From assembly GCA_016212515.1 (NCBI GenBank), contig JACRFZ010000116.1:1-34222 (forward strand): a stretch of 34,222 nt of DNA, given 5' to 3'. The DNA comes from Candidatus Melainabacteria bacterium (GTDB lineage: Bacteria; Cyanobacteriota; Vampirovibrionia; Obscuribacterales; Obscuribacteraceae). The position numbers and the translations under genes are program-made. Below, one piece after another: positions 7,882-16,638 of the stretch (position 1 is the first letter of the stretch; every line of letters starts with the position of its first letter). The notes under the pieces were generated by a model. That model saw only the letters and a list, made by a program, of their open reading frames with translations, was not told where the DNA came from and searched no databases.

Positions 7882-9360
7882 ATGAAAGCAGTCTCTGGTC
7901 GGTGGCACCGTCAAGTTCTCTTGCTTTCCGTAGCTTTTACCCTCAGCGCCGGTTCCTTCTTGCATGCCGGTCTTGCTCAGGCTCGCGGGCTTGACTACTT
8001 CGTGCCGGTCAACTTTCGCAACAGTCAGGTAGAAAAGCTTGTTGCGCCCTCATACAGTCAAAGTGATTTAAAGAAGCTCAGGCGATTTCTAACTGAAAAA
8101 GGCACCCTTGAACTGCGCCGCTATAGCTCAGGCGGACATTCAGCCGTAACCATCGGCACGGATCGGTCTCTGGAATCGGCCATAAGCGGGCTTTTGATCA
8201 TGCACTGGGACCGCGACAATATTATGCAGGCTCTGGCCGAAAGAGAAGATGGTCTCAGCCAGTGGCGCCGCGGACTCAAGGCTTCCCTCTCTCATCATTA
8301 CCGCTACCGTCATCGCTTCATAGATATGATCGAGGGCAAAAGCGACCGGAAGAATCAAATGCAGCGCCCCCATATCCGCTACAACGCCGTCAGCCTCGAT
8401 GAGCTGAGCGAGCCCTGGGGTCATGCTCAAAACGATGCGCTCTCCTTCATTACTTTCCTGCTTTTCTATGATGCCCTTGAGAGCGGCCGTTCCATAGAGG
8501 GGCAAGAGGCGCTTGCCTATGCGGTGCTCCTGCCCCACTATCTCGATGCCGTCAAGGTGGAGCATGATCTGGAGATGGGCGCCTGGGAAGACAAGCGCGC
8601 CGTGCACGCCTCCAGCTTACTTGTGGTATTGGCGGCCCTCCGGCAAGAATATGAGTATGTCACCAGGCACGGTACCATTACCGCCAAGATTGACGGCAGG
8701 GATTACAGAGTGGATGAAGCTTTCTTGCGGCAGTTGCTTGGGCGGGTCAAGAAGAGTCTCAAGACCATACTTCCCAATGAATACGTGGAAAGCGATCAAA
8801 ACGATACCAGAGCCGATAAGAGCAAGGTTCGCAAATACGATAGCGCTCTGGTGAACGGCTTATTGTTGGGAGCACTTTCCGCCAATGGCATCATCAGCGA
8901 TAAAATGACCGCCACTATCTTAGCCGGTCTGGAAGCTAATTTGATGGGTGCCGACGGTGTGGCTCGTTATCCCCACGATATCTTGGACGGCCGCACCGAC
9001 AGGCATGATCTGAAGCGCGGACAGGAAGCCCAGTGGTGTCATGTCTCTCCCCTGATGTCGGTTGTCTACGGTGATCTGTACAGGCGTACCGGACACAAGG
9101 TCTACTTAGATAAGCAAACGGAACATTTTAACCGCGCCTTGAGCCATATCAATGAGCGCTACGCTATTCCCGAAGCTTATATCGTAGAGCCGCCAGGTGC
9201 CGCTAAGGCAGGTAGTGATGCGAAGGAGAAGGGCAAGGTCAACTGGATCGCAGATGCCAATGAGCCGTTAGCCTGGGGGCAAGCTGCCTTAAGATTAGCC
9301 TTTAACGGCATGGAAAAAAGTCTAGTACACTCGGCCGATTTGAAAAAAACTCATAAGTAA
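7882..9360 (+). CDS. Secreted GH15-family protein, phosphorylase kinase alpha-like
   Basis: 492 residues with a signal peptide (VLLLSVAFTLSAGSFLHAGLAQA, cleavage near 34). Motifs of the (alpha/alpha)6-barrel GH15 group typical of cyanobacterial proteins occur in order: RPHIRYNAVSLDEL then WGHAQNDALSF near 178, WEDKRAVHASS near 235, KYDSALVNGLLLGAL near 318, QWCHVSPLMSVVYGDLYRRTG near 375, and ANEPLAWGQAALRLAF near 457. The family includes glucoamylases and the regulatory alpha subunit of phosphorylase kinase. An acidic residue is present in the final motif, but I cannot confirm both catalytic glutamates, so hydrolase activity is not certain. Export suggests action on alpha-glucans or envelope glycans. 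GAAGAGGG precedes the ATG by 9 bases. It ends with TAA directly followed by the ribosome site of ppc. Confidence 0.78.
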   Translation: MKAVSGRWHRQVLLLSVAFTLSAGSFLHAGLAQARGLDYFVPVNFRNSQVEKLVAPSYSQSDLKKLRRFLTEKGTLELRRYSSGGHSAVTIGTDRSLESAISGLLIMHWDRDNIMQALAEREDGLSQWRRGLKASLSHHYRYRHRFIDMIEGKSDRKNQMQRPHIRYNAVSLDELSEPWGHAQNDALSFITFLLFYDALESGRSIEGQEALAYAVLLPHYLDAVKVEHDLEMGAWEDKRAVHASSLLVVLAALRQEYEYVTRHGTITAKIDGRDYRVDEAFLRQLLGRVKKSLKTILPNEYVESDQNDTRADKSKVRKYDSALVNGLLLGALSANGIISDKMTATILAGLEANLMGADGVARYPHDILDGRTDRHDLKRGQEAQWCHVSPLMSVVYGDLYRRTGHKVYLDKQTEHFNRALSHINERYAIPEAYIVEPPGAAKAGSDAKEKGKVNWIADANEPLAWGQAALRLAFNGMEKSLVHSADLKKTHK

Positions 9361-9371
9361 GGAGAGCTTCA

Positions 9372-12203
9372 GTGGCAGTAACAACAAGTGAGGATCTGCT
9401 GGCCCGCATCAAGCCCTTGCGGGACGATGTGAGAGAACTGGGCTTTGTTCTCGGCGATACCATCAAGCGTTTTGAGGGCGAGACCGTATTTGCTTATGTT
9501 GAGAAACTGCGGGCCCTCTTCAAGCAGATACACAAAGACAAGGCTGCCGGTCTCGATACTGCTTCCCTGCAAGCCGAGCTTGTGCAGCTTATCGAGTCCA
9601 TGCCTCTATCAGAGAGTGCCTGTGTCATTAAGGCCTTCCTTACCTATTTTGACATCATCAATATTGCCGAGCAAAATCACCGCCTGCGCAGGCGTGCTTT
9701 GCGAGATCAGAAGCAGGCACAAGAGTCGCTGCCCTCCCTTGAGCCGGGCAGTCTCAGTGAGGTCTTTGCAGAACTGGGCGAGGAAGATTATCGAAGTGAA
9801 CTTGAGCAACTTCTCAAGAGCCTCGATATTGAAGTCGTCTTCACCGCCCACCCCACCGAGATTACCAGGCGCACGGTTTTGCTCAAGCAACTGGCTCTAG
9901 CCTCTTTGCTGCACAAGAAAGATCATCCGCCGCTATCGCAGGCCGAGCAGAACAAACTGAAGAGCGGACTGAAGTCGGTTGTGGAATCTCTCTGGCTGAC
10001 CGAGCACGTCATGCATTTCAAGCCGGCGGTCATGGATGAGGTGCGCTACGGAATTTACCATTTCGATAACGTTGTCTTCGATGCCGTCATCGATGTACAC
10101 GAGCGTCTACTGGCTGATTTGCCCGCCGGCTCTGCCGACAAGAGCGTGAATTTCATTACCTTCGGCTCCTGGATCGGCGGCGACCGGGACGGCAATCCCT
10201 TTGTCACCTGCGAAGTTACCCGCAAAACCCTGGCTTATCAAAAGCAGGTGATCTTCGGACGCTATTTGAAAGAGCTGGAAACCCTCTTCAATGAACTCAG
10301 TCATTCCTATAGATGGCTGGCCTCCGACGGACTAGAACTCAAGCCGGCCCTGGTTAAGCTGAAGCAGTCCCTGGAGGCGGAAGCAGAGAAATTTCCCCAG
10401 GTCTTCGAAAGACATGGAGAGCGCTATAAGCTTGAGCCCTTCCGTCTCAAGCTGCTCTACATTCAAGCCCGGTTGCGGGCTACCCTGGCCGGTCAAGACG
10501 GTGAAGGGAAAAATGAAGGGAAAAGTGAAGGGCAGCAAGATTACTGCACCGCCACCGAGCTTCGCCGTGATCTGGAAATGATCGAGGCGGTGCTTGTGGA
10601 AGCAGGCTGTGTGGAAAGCGGCAGGAGTCTGCGGCGTCTTATTTATGGCGTTGATATTTTCGGCTTCCACCTGGCCAAACTCGATATCAGGCAGCACAGC
10701 AAGCGCCACCGCCAGGCCCTTTCTGAGGTACTGGCAGGGCTTCAGATCTGTCCTGATTTTGAGAGTTTGCCGGAAGAAGAGAAAGTAGCCTTCCTAAGCA
10801 AGGAGCTTACCGGCAAGCGTCCTCTTCTGCCCCGGCTTCTGTCCTTTTCTCCCGCCACCAGTGAAACCATTGAAGTCTTCCGCACCATGTACGATCTGCG
10901 CAAACTCTATGGTGACGAAGCCCTCGATACCTATATCGTCAGCATGACTGAGCGTCCTTCGGATCTTCTCACCATTTTGCTCTTTGCCAGGGAAAGCGAG
11001 CTTATGGCTCCTCCCATATCGGTGGTGCCGCTCTTCGAAACGATTGAAGACTTGCGCGGCGCACCGGCCATGTTCGAGCTTCTCTTGAATTGCCCGCCTT
11101 ACAGAGAGTATCTACAGGGGCGTGATAATCTGCAGGAGATCATGATTGGCTATTCTGATAGTGGCAAAAACGGCGGTATCGTGGCCTCCAACTGGGAACT
11201 GCACAAAGCCCAGAAAGCTCTGGTGGAAACAGCCCGTCGCTATGACGTCAAGCTGAGGCTCTTTCATGGACGGGGCGGCACCATCGGCCGTGGCGGCGGC
11301 CCCACCCACCGAGCCATTCTGGCCCAACCGGCCGGCACCGTGGATGGTCGCATCAAAATTACCGAGCAGGGCGAGGTAATCTCTTCTAAATATGCCATGC
11401 ACGGTATCGCCGTGCGCAACTTCGACCGTCTGGCCGCCGCCGTCATCAAAGCCAGCCTCAAGAGCAAAGACCGCCCCGAAAAGGCATCCTGGCTGGAATT
11501 TATGGAAGAGCTTTCAGCCCTGTCGTTCAAGGCTTATCGTAATCTGGTTTATGAGAGCCCCGGCTTTGTTGACTTCTTCTGTCAGACCACGCCCATAACG
11601 GAAATTTCTGAGCTCAAAATGGGCTCCCGCCCCACACGCCGCACCGCCGGCAGTAGTGCCATCGAAGACCTGCGCGCCATACCCTGGGTCTTCGCCTGGA
11701 CCCAGAGTCGCTATATGCTACCGGCCTGGTACGGCTTCGGTCAGGCCATGAAGGAACTTCTCGATAAGCCCGGGAACCTCTCACTTTGCAGGGAAATGTA
11801 CAGAGAGTGGCCTTTCTTCGCCGGACTGGTAAGCAAAATCGAGACTGCCCTGGCTGTTTCCGATCTCGACATCGCCCGGCACTATGCCATAAACCTTGTG
11901 GAGCCCGAACTCTACAAGCGCTTCATGCCCCGCATCGAAACCGAATTCGCTCAGTGTCGCGAGGCTGTGCTGAGCATTGCCGAAGCCGGAAGCTTGCTTG
12001 CCAAAATTCCTTACCTGGCTCACTCTATTTCCCTGCGCAACCCCTATGTTGATCCTCTCAGTTATCTGCAGGTAAAACTAATCAAGGAATTCAGGCAGGC
12101 CTGCCGGGAAAATTCCAGTACCATCGAGGAGAAAGCAAGCCTGCTGGAGGCGGTTTTGATGACCATTAACGGCGTGGCTGAAGGTTTGCAAAATACGGGT
12201 TAG
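9372..12203 (+). CDS. ppc: Phosphoenolpyruvate carboxylase
   Basis: 943 residues from a GTG start with GGAGAG 5 bases upstream. The enzyme adds bicarbonate to PEP, giving oxaloacetate that replenishes the TCA cycle. Active-site blocks: VFTAHPTEITRR with His160 (E. coli His138), GYSDSGKNGG near 593-602 carrying the conserved Lys, FHGRGGTIGRGGGP with His632, Arg634 and Arg640 (E. coli His579, Arg581, Arg587), KMGSRPTRR near 750, LRAIPWVFAWTQSRYMLPAW near 768 and the terminal QNTG. It is slightly longer than the E. coli enzyme (883 aa), partly because of a variable loop near 375-392 built from a 12-bp tandem repeat. It sits between the secreted GH15-like gene and proB, 13 bases before proB, consistent with one transcript supplying carbon for glutamate and proline. 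Confidence 0.97.
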   Translation: MAVTTSEDLLARIKPLRDDVRELGFVLGDTIKRFEGETVFAYVEKLRALFKQIHKDKAAGLDTASLQAELVQLIESMPLSESACVIKAFLTYFDIINIAEQNHRLRRRALRDQKQAQESLPSLEPGSLSEVFAELGEEDYRSELEQLLKSLDIEVVFTAHPTEITRRTVLLKQLALASLLHKKDHPPLSQAEQNKLKSGLKSVVESLWLTEHVMHFKPAVMDEVRYGIYHFDNVVFDAVIDVHERLLADLPAGSADKSVNFITFGSWIGGDRDGNPFVTCEVTRKTLAYQKQVIFGRYLKELETLFNELSHSYRWLASDGLELKPALVKLKQSLEAEAEKFPQVFERHGERYKLEPFRLKLLYIQARLRATLAGQDGEGKNEGKSEGQQDYCTATELRRDLEMIEAVLVEAGCVESGRSLRRLIYGVDIFGFHLAKLDIRQHSKRHRQALSEVLAGLQICPDFESLPEEEKVAFLSKELTGKRPLLPRLLSFSPATSETIEVFRTMYDLRKLYGDEALDTYIVSMTERPSDLLTILLFARESELMAPPISVVPLFETIEDLRGAPAMFELLLNCPPYREYLQGRDNLQEIMIGYSDSGKNGGIVASNWELHKAQKALVETARRYDVKLRLFHGRGGTIGRGGGPTHRAILAQPAGTVDGRIKITEQGEVISSKYAMHGIAVRNFDRLAAAVIKASLKSKDRPEKASWLEFMEELSALSFKAYRNLVYESPGFVDFFCQTTPITEISELKMGSRPTRRTAGSSAIEDLRAIPWVFAWTQSRYMLPAWYGFGQAMKELLDKPGNLSLCREMYREWPFFAGLVSKIETALAVSDLDIARHYAINLVEPELYKRFMPRIETEFAQCREAVLSIAEAGSLLAKIPYLAHSISLRNPYVDPLSYLQVKLIKEFRQACRENSSTIEEKASLLEAVLMTINGVAEGLQNTG
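10501..10536 (+). repeat. In-frame 12-bp tandem repeat (3 copies) within ppc
   Basis: The copies are 10501-10512 (GTGAAGGGAAAA), 10513-10524 (ATGAAGGGAAAA) and 10525-10536 (GTGAAGGGCAGC). They encode the hydrophilic series GEGK-NEGK-SEGQ. Being 12 bp, gain or loss of a unit keeps the frame. The position matches a length-variable surface region of PEP carboxylases. Confidence 0.85.
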
Positions 12204-12216
12204 GGAAACAGGTGTA

Positions 12217-13386
12217 ATGGATAGAGAAAGCCTAATTAAAGACGCTTCGCGCATTGTTATAAAACTGGGCACGGCCGTCTTGATGAAAGACGAAGGGGGC
12301 ATCGCCCTCAGTCGCTTTTACAGCTTCGTTGAATCGATTGCCGAGCTGATGAAAGCCGGCAAAGAAGTTCTTCTGGTTACCTCCGGAGCCGTCGGTCTGG
12401 GGGTGCGCACCCTCAACTTGCCAGGCAAGCCTAAAGACTTGCCCCTCAAGCAGGCCTGTGCGGCGGTGGGCCAGGGGCGGCTTATGAGCCTCTATAACGA
12501 TGCCTTTGAGAAAGCCGACGTGGTGGCCGCCCAGGTGCTCCTGACTGAGGAAGATTTCTCAAATCGCAAGCGCTATTTGAATTTGCGCAGCACCATAAGC
12601 GAACTATTGTCTTTGAAGGTGTTGCCCATCATCAACGAGAATGACACCGTTTCAACTGCAGAGCTTGAGCTTCTCAAAGAAGAAGGGGTGAAGGTCAACT
12701 TCGGCGACAACGACAAACTCTCAGCCCTTGTGGCAAGCAAGATGGACGCCGATCTGTTGATTATTTTGACCGATGTGGAAGGGCTTTATACAGCCGATCC
12801 GCGCCTTGGACCGGCGGCAGAACTTATTAGCCTGGTGGAAACTTTCACCCCTGAGATTGAACAACTGGGGCAGTCTAAAGTTGATGCTTCCAAGCCCGGT
12901 CGAGGTGGTATCAATACTAAAATCGCCGCCGCCAAAGTAGCCACCCAGAGCGGCTGTGCCGCCATAATTGCCGGTGGCAAAGTGGAAGGGGTGATTCGGC
13001 GGATCTTTTCCGGCAAAGAGGTGGGTACCCTCTTCTTGCCAGGCAAAGGGCTTTCCGGCAAGCAGCGCTGGATAGCCTTTGCCACCACGGTGAAAGCCGC
13101 CCTGGTGGTAAACTCCGGCGCCAGAACAGCACTTCTGGGCGGCAAAGCCAGTTTGCTGCCGGCCGGTGTGGTAGCTGTGAAAGGCAACTTCGACCGGGGT
13201 GATGTAGTATCCATAGAAGATGAAGGCGGCCGTGAATTCGCCCGAGGTATAGTCAACTACGCCAGTGATGAGACGCGGCAGGTCTCAGGGCAAAGTTCCG
13301 ATGCACTAGAAAATCTGGTTAGCCCCCTTGGACGCAATTACGATGCCCTGATTACCCGTGACAATATTGCATTTTTAGAGGTATAG
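12217..13386 (+). CDS. proB: Glutamate 5-kinase with PUA domain
   Basis: 389 residues from ATG 12217. The amino-acid-kinase domain (about 1-265) shows IVIKLGTAVL, VTSGAVGLG near 56, PIINENDTVS near 137, FGDNDKLSA near 163 and GRGGINTKI near 228. A C-terminal PUA domain follows (about 285-365). The enzyme phosphorylates the gamma-carboxyl of glutamate with ATP, the first and normally proline-inhibited step of proline synthesis. Length and two-domain form agree with E. coli ProB (367 aa). It ends 5 bases before proA, and the ribosome site of proA (GAGGT) overlaps its last codons. The two products are known to act together because gamma-glutamyl phosphate is unstable. Confidence 0.96.
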   Translation: MDRESLIKDASRIVIKLGTAVLMKDEGGIALSRFYSFVESIAELMKAGKEVLLVTSGAVGLGVRTLNLPGKPKDLPLKQACAAVGQGRLMSLYNDAFEKADVVAAQVLLTEEDFSNRKRYLNLRSTISELLSLKVLPIINENDTVSTAELELLKEEGVKVNFGDNDKLSALVASKMDADLLIILTDVEGLYTADPRLGPAAELISLVETFTPEIEQLGQSKVDASKPGRGGINTKIAAAKVATQSGCAAIIAGGKVEGVIRRIFSGKEVGTLFLPGKGLSGKQRWIAFATTVKAALVVNSGARTALLGGKASLLPAGVVAVKGNFDRGDVVSIEDEGGREFARGIVNYASDETRQVSGQSSDALENLVSPLGRNYDALITRDNIAFLEV

Positions 13387-13391
13387 AGCTG

Positions 13392-14711
13392 ATGACCGCT
13401 AGCAATGAAACCCTGACCCTGGCTAAAGAGGCTCGCCGAGGCGCAAGGTCTCTTGCCGCCAGCAGCCTGACTGAACGCAATCAGATTCTCACTCGCTACG
13501 CTCAACTTTTAGAGGAAAATGCCGACCGCATCTTCGCCGCCAATGCGGAAGATATGGCCGCTGAAAGCGATGAAAACCTCTTGAAGCGCCTCAAGTTTGA
13601 TCAGAGTAAGCTGCAAGATGTGCTGAGCGGTCTCAAGGCTCTCATTGCCATGGCTGATCCGCTTTCACGAGTGGATTTGCGCACCAAGCTCGATACCGGT
13701 CTGGTTTTGGAGCGAGTCAGTTGCGCCATCGGGGTCTTGGCCGTCATATTCGAAGCGCGGCCCGATGCTCTGCCCCAGATTGCCGCTCTCTCTATTAAAA
13801 GTGGTAATGCTGCCCTGCTCAAAGGCGGTAAGGAAGCACGCCGCACCAATCAGGTGCTTTTTGAATTACTGAAGGAAAGCCTGGGCACATTTGCCGACTG
13901 CTTTCACCTGCTTTCAGGGCGAGAAGCCGTAGAGGCATTACTGAAAGCCCGGGGTGATGTTGACTTGATCATACCGCGGGGCTCTGGCAGCCTTGTTTCA
14001 TACATCCAGAGCAATACCCAGATTCCTGTGCTTGGTCATGCTGAAGGTGTCTGCCATATTTATATCGATGCTGGTGCTGATTCGGCCAAGAGCCTGGATG
14101 TGGTGCTTGATGCCAAAGTAAGCTACCCGGCCGCCTGCAATGCTGTGGAAACCCTTCTCGTGCACGAAGAATTTGACCGTGGGCATTTGCAGAGCATCTT
14201 CGAGAGACTCCTTGCAGAGAAGGTAGAGTTGCGGGTTTGTCCTGAACTTGTGAAGCGGTTTGCCGGCACCGAACTGTCGGGCAAACTAGTGAAGGCTAAG
14301 CCTACTGATTTTGGAACCGAGTTTTCCGCCCGCATTCTTGCTTGCAAGCAGGTGTGCAGTCTTGATGAAGCCATCGACCATATCAATAAATACGGCAGCG
14401 GCCATACCGATGCCATACTTACCGGAAATGATGATCACTGGCGTCGCTTTTTCAGCCTGGTGGATTCCGCCGGTGTGTACCGCAACTGTTCTACTCGCTT
14501 TGCCGACGGCTTTCGTTATGGTTTCGGCGCCGAAGTCGGTATCAGCACCGGCCGTCTGCCGCCACGGGGACCTGTGGGGCTCGATGGTTTACTAACCTAC
14601 AAGTATCGGCTGAGCGGTGACGGGCATACTACGGCTGTTTACGGACACTCTAAGAAATTCCTGCACGAGAATCTGTTGAGTGATCGCTTCGAGCGGGAAT
14701 GGCAGCTTTAG
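13392..14711 (+). CDS. proA: Gamma-glutamyl phosphate reductase
   Basis: 439 residues of the aldehyde-dehydrogenase-like ProA family, which makes glutamate-5-semialdehyde from gamma-glutamyl phosphate using NADPH. Recognisable blocks: EARPDALPQIAALSIKSGNA near 120, KGGKEARRTN near 141, IPRGSGSLV near 195, the nucleophile block SYPAACNAVETLLVH with Cys249, GSGHTDAI near 336 and the C-terminal GFGAEVGISTGRLPPRGPVG near 378. ATG 13392 has GAGGT 9 bases upstream. It is the last gene of the co-directional row that starts at 6834; a compositional change begins after it. The glutamate semialdehyde cyclises to pyrroline-5-carboxylate for proC, which is not in the window. Confidence 0.96.
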   Translation: MTASNETLTLAKEARRGARSLAASSLTERNQILTRYAQLLEENADRIFAANAEDMAAESDENLLKRLKFDQSKLQDVLSGLKALIAMADPLSRVDLRTKLDTGLVLERVSCAIGVLAVIFEARPDALPQIAALSIKSGNAALLKGGKEARRTNQVLFELLKESLGTFADCFHLLSGREAVEALLKARGDVDLIIPRGSGSLVSYIQSNTQIPVLGHAEGVCHIYIDAGADSAKSLDVVLDAKVSYPAACNAVETLLVHEEFDRGHLQSIFERLLAEKVELRVCPELVKRFAGTELSGKLVKAKPTDFGTEFSARILACKQVCSLDEAIDHINKYGSGHTDAILTGNDDHWRRFFSLVDSAGVYRNCSTRFADGFRYGFGAEVGISTGRLPPRGPVGLDGLLTYKYRLSGDGHTTAVYGHSKKFLHENLLSDRFEREWQL

Positions 14712-14767
14712 GGTAGAGGGCGGGGTTTTGCGAGTGCCTTTGTTCAGATGCACGGGAGTTTCAGAGA

Positions 14768-15298
14768 GTGGCTGGAAATCAAGCTAAGGCTCCTCTTTTG
14801 TGTGACTTTCTCTACGTCCAGGAGCCGATGGAGTCGCTTTGGTTATTCATGGTTGACTTCATGGGCAGGACCGCACCACATGGTGCCAGGAAACCCGAAG
14901 TCTTAAGTGCTCCCGCACGTAATCTATATTTTGTTAAGTTGTTTTGTCGGGAGATGAACAGTTGTGGTTTCTGCGATTTCTTTTGCAATTCATCAGGCGA
15001 CTACTGTTATGAAGTCATTGAAAGTCTTGCTGCAATAGGAGCAGTCAAAGCGAGATCAATTGTTGAAAGTGCTGTCGAACTCTTAGGTTCGGATTTTCTC
15101 AGTGACCGGGAAAAACACGTACAGATGCTCTTGGATCAAAAGGAGCATAGTTCTTTGTTTGACAATCTTGACCTTCTCTCGGACAGTTTCTTTCAACAGG
15201 CTTTTGCTCAGGATCCGCGAGATGATGAATCTGAAAACATTGAGAAGCTGATGATTGAGTACTTGAAAAAGCACTCTAAGTCCGCTCTATTTGTCTAA
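14768..15298 (+). CDS. DUF4375-like (DMP19-type) protein
   Basis: 176 residues from a GTG start with GGGAG 9 bases upstream. The central block MNSCGFCDFFCNSSGDYCYE, followed by VIESLAAIGA, matches the DUF4375 pattern N-x-G-F-x-x-(Y/F)-F-x-N-S-S-G-D-Y-x-x-E...L-x-x-I-G-A. One known member, Neisserial DMP19, is an acidic DNA-mimic protein. This one is acidic toward its C-terminus (DPRDDESENIEKLMIEY), but I cannot claim DNA mimicry. There is no signal peptide or membrane segment, so it is cytoplasmic. It has several cysteines where relatives usually have glycine or other residues. Base composition falls here: positions 15061-15120 have 27 G/C in 60, against 34 in 60 at 13801-13860 in proA. It may be part of an acquired cassette. 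Confidence 0.6.
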   Translation: MAGNQAKAPLLCDFLYVQEPMESLWLFMVDFMGRTAPHGARKPEVLSAPARNLYFVKLFCREMNSCGFCDFFCNSSGDYCYEVIESLAAIGAVKARSIVESAVELLGSDFLSDREKHVQMLLDQKEHSSLFDNLDLLSDSFFQQAFAQDPRDDESENIEKLMIEYLKKHSKSALFV

Positions 15299-15422
15299 GT
15301 ATGGTATTTATTATAGTCGCTTACGCGAAATCTCTCTACAGTGACGCCCTCCCCACCGCCAGCATAGGAAAAATTTGGCCATAGGTTGGAGAACGCGCAG
15401 GAAGAGCAGCGAAAGGGTAACT

Positions 15423-15893
15423 ATGAAAGACATGATTCTAATTGGGAAACCGGAGTGTGCGGCACTTTTGGAGCTCTTCGTAAAGTGTCAGTCGGCTTTT
15501 ACTGATGAGACAGCTACCTCGCTTCCTGCTTTTGAGAAGTTCGCGGCGCAACTATATCCCAGCATTTCGAACTTACTATACAAGCGGAGCATTCTTGCTC
15601 CCCTGGATGAGAAATTTGTAGGAGAGCACACATCTGAGAGGTTGTTGGATTTTCAATGGCAGACGCCCGAACCAAGCTCTCTGGCTATGGTGCAAGCCGG
15701 GAATAAAAATCAAGCGCAAATGTCACGGCAGGAAGTTAGGTTGCTATATCTCTTGCTGGAAGACCTTAACCAGTTCTTTCATCAACCTGGATATTATCAA
15801 ACTACCAAATCAATCCAAGAATTCTATCTCAAGCATTCCGACCGTTTAGTCCACTCAATAGCAGTACTCAGGACTTTGTTCGAACTGTCATGA
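15423..15893 (+). CDS. Hypothetical protein, 156 aa
   Basis: From ATG 15423 (MKDMILIGKPECAALLELFV) with GAAAGGG a few bases upstream, ending TGA 15893. The frame is open back to a TTG at 15375, but those 16 residues are basic and have no better ribosome site. The protein is soluble and mainly helical. A region rich in aromatic and hydrophilic residues (LLYLLLEDLNQFFHQPGYYQ) lies near residues 105-125. I recognise no family. It is 124 bases after the DUF4375-like gene on the same strand and shares its lower GC. It may belong to the same accessory cassette. Confidence 0.6.
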   Translation: MKDMILIGKPECAALLELFVKCQSAFTDETATSLPAFEKFAAQLYPSISNLLYKRSILAPLDEKFVGEHTSERLLDFQWQTPEPSSLAMVQAGNKNQAQMSRQEVRLLYLLLEDLNQFFHQPGYYQTTKSIQEFYLKHSDRLVHSIAVLRTLFELS

Positions 15894-15920
15894 AACTGGG
15901 TTCTTTTCTCGCGCATTCCA

Positions 15921-15981
15921 GCCACAACGCTGTTTGTGGCATTATCCAGGCGGATTTAACGATGCTAGTTTTGTTAATCCG
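15921..15981 (+). terminator. Two consecutive hairpins after the 156-aa ORF
   Basis: GCCACAA (15921-15927) pairs perfectly with TTGTGGC (15934-15940) over a 6-base loop. A second stem pairs CGGATT-AAC (15951-15960, one bulged T) with GTTAATCCG (15973-15981). Only GTTT follows, so classic intrinsic termination is weak. Their place 28-88 bases after a stop codon and before a convergent gene fits a transcript end. Confidence 0.3.
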
Positions 15982-16058
15982 GTTTCCAATAAATAATTAA
16001 GGCGGTGGTAAATGCAGATTGCCTGAAGGGTGCTGCGGGTCAATCGTTTTCAATTCAC

Positions 16059-16544
16059 TCATGGCAGTATTCTTTGGATCTCTCGTTTGATTCCTAAAAG
16101 ATGCCAACTTCCAAAGAACACAGCCAATAACAACAACGGCGCCGAAGTAATCAACTGCTCACTTGCTCCGAGCGTAGTAATGAAGGGCGGAATCACAAGA
16201 AGCGAGACTATAATAGCCAACGGGAAAAGGCACAGATATACTTTTAGTCGGTTGCTTCGAAGTATATCAGCTGAATCAAGAACCTCATCACCGTTCCACA
16301 TTTCTTTGAACCAATAGTAGAAGAGTTTTGCTATATGCCATATAGCAACCAACAAGAGTACGGCTATACAGGCAAGTGCAGTCCGAAAAAGTGTAAGTTC
16401 TTGAGAATGCTCGTAAGAATACTCAGCTAATGATTTCAAGAATGGAAGCGGTGATAGAGCAAGACAAGCAAGGCAGAAGCTCAAACTGTTCTTGCTGAAG
16501 CAAAGGACAGAGCGTGCGAAGAAGCTAAATAGAAAACCTTCCAT
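16059..16544 (-). CDS. Small polytopic membrane protein, unknown
   Basis: 161 residues on the minus strand from ATG 16544-16542, with GCGAGAG about 8 bases upstream. Hydrophobic segments fall near residues 15-36 (SKNSLSFCLACLALSPLPFL), 53-70 (RTALACIAVLLLVAIWHIA), 101-122 (YLCLFPLAIIVSLLVIPPFI) and 134-150 (APLLLLAVFFGSWHLLG), giving three or four membrane helices. An acidic loop (EMWNGDEVLDSADILRSNR) separates the middle pair. No catalytic motif and no family are recognised. It runs against its neighbours inside the low-GC accessory stretch and is divergent from the zinc-finger gene at 16639. The reverse-strand open frame at 16030-16317 is a shadow. Confidence 0.55.
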   Translation of the reverse strand: MEGFLFSFFARSVLCFSKNSLSFCLACLALSPLPFLKSLAEYSYEHSQELTLFRTALACIAVLLLVAIWHIAKLFYYWFKEMWNGDEVLDSADILRSNRLKVYLCLFPLAIIVSLLVIPPFITTLGASEQLITSAPLLLLAVFFGSWHLLGIKREIQRILP

Positions 16545-16599
16545 GATTTTACTCTCGCCTGTCTAGCTGATAAGCCTTATACTCAACATTACCTCCCCG

Positions 16600-16612
16600 G
16601 CAGAAATTCTGC
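16600..16612. promoter_or_regulatory. GCAGAA-A-TTCTGC inverted repeat, possible operator
   Basis: A 6-bp perfect inverted repeat with one central base lies 27-39 bases before the ATG of the zinc-finger/winged-helix gene. TATACT (16578-16583) is a possible -10 about 17 bases further upstream, so the repeat would overlap the start of transcription. It suits autoregulation by the adjacent winged-helix protein. This is inference. Confidence 0.3.
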
Positions 16613-16638
16613 AAATCCTCCTATTTCAACCAGACCTT

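Noticed and set aside
16030..16317. 95-codon plus-strand frame
   Set aside because: It is antisense to the membrane protein gene at 16059-16544, which has a ribosome site and coherent membrane helices.
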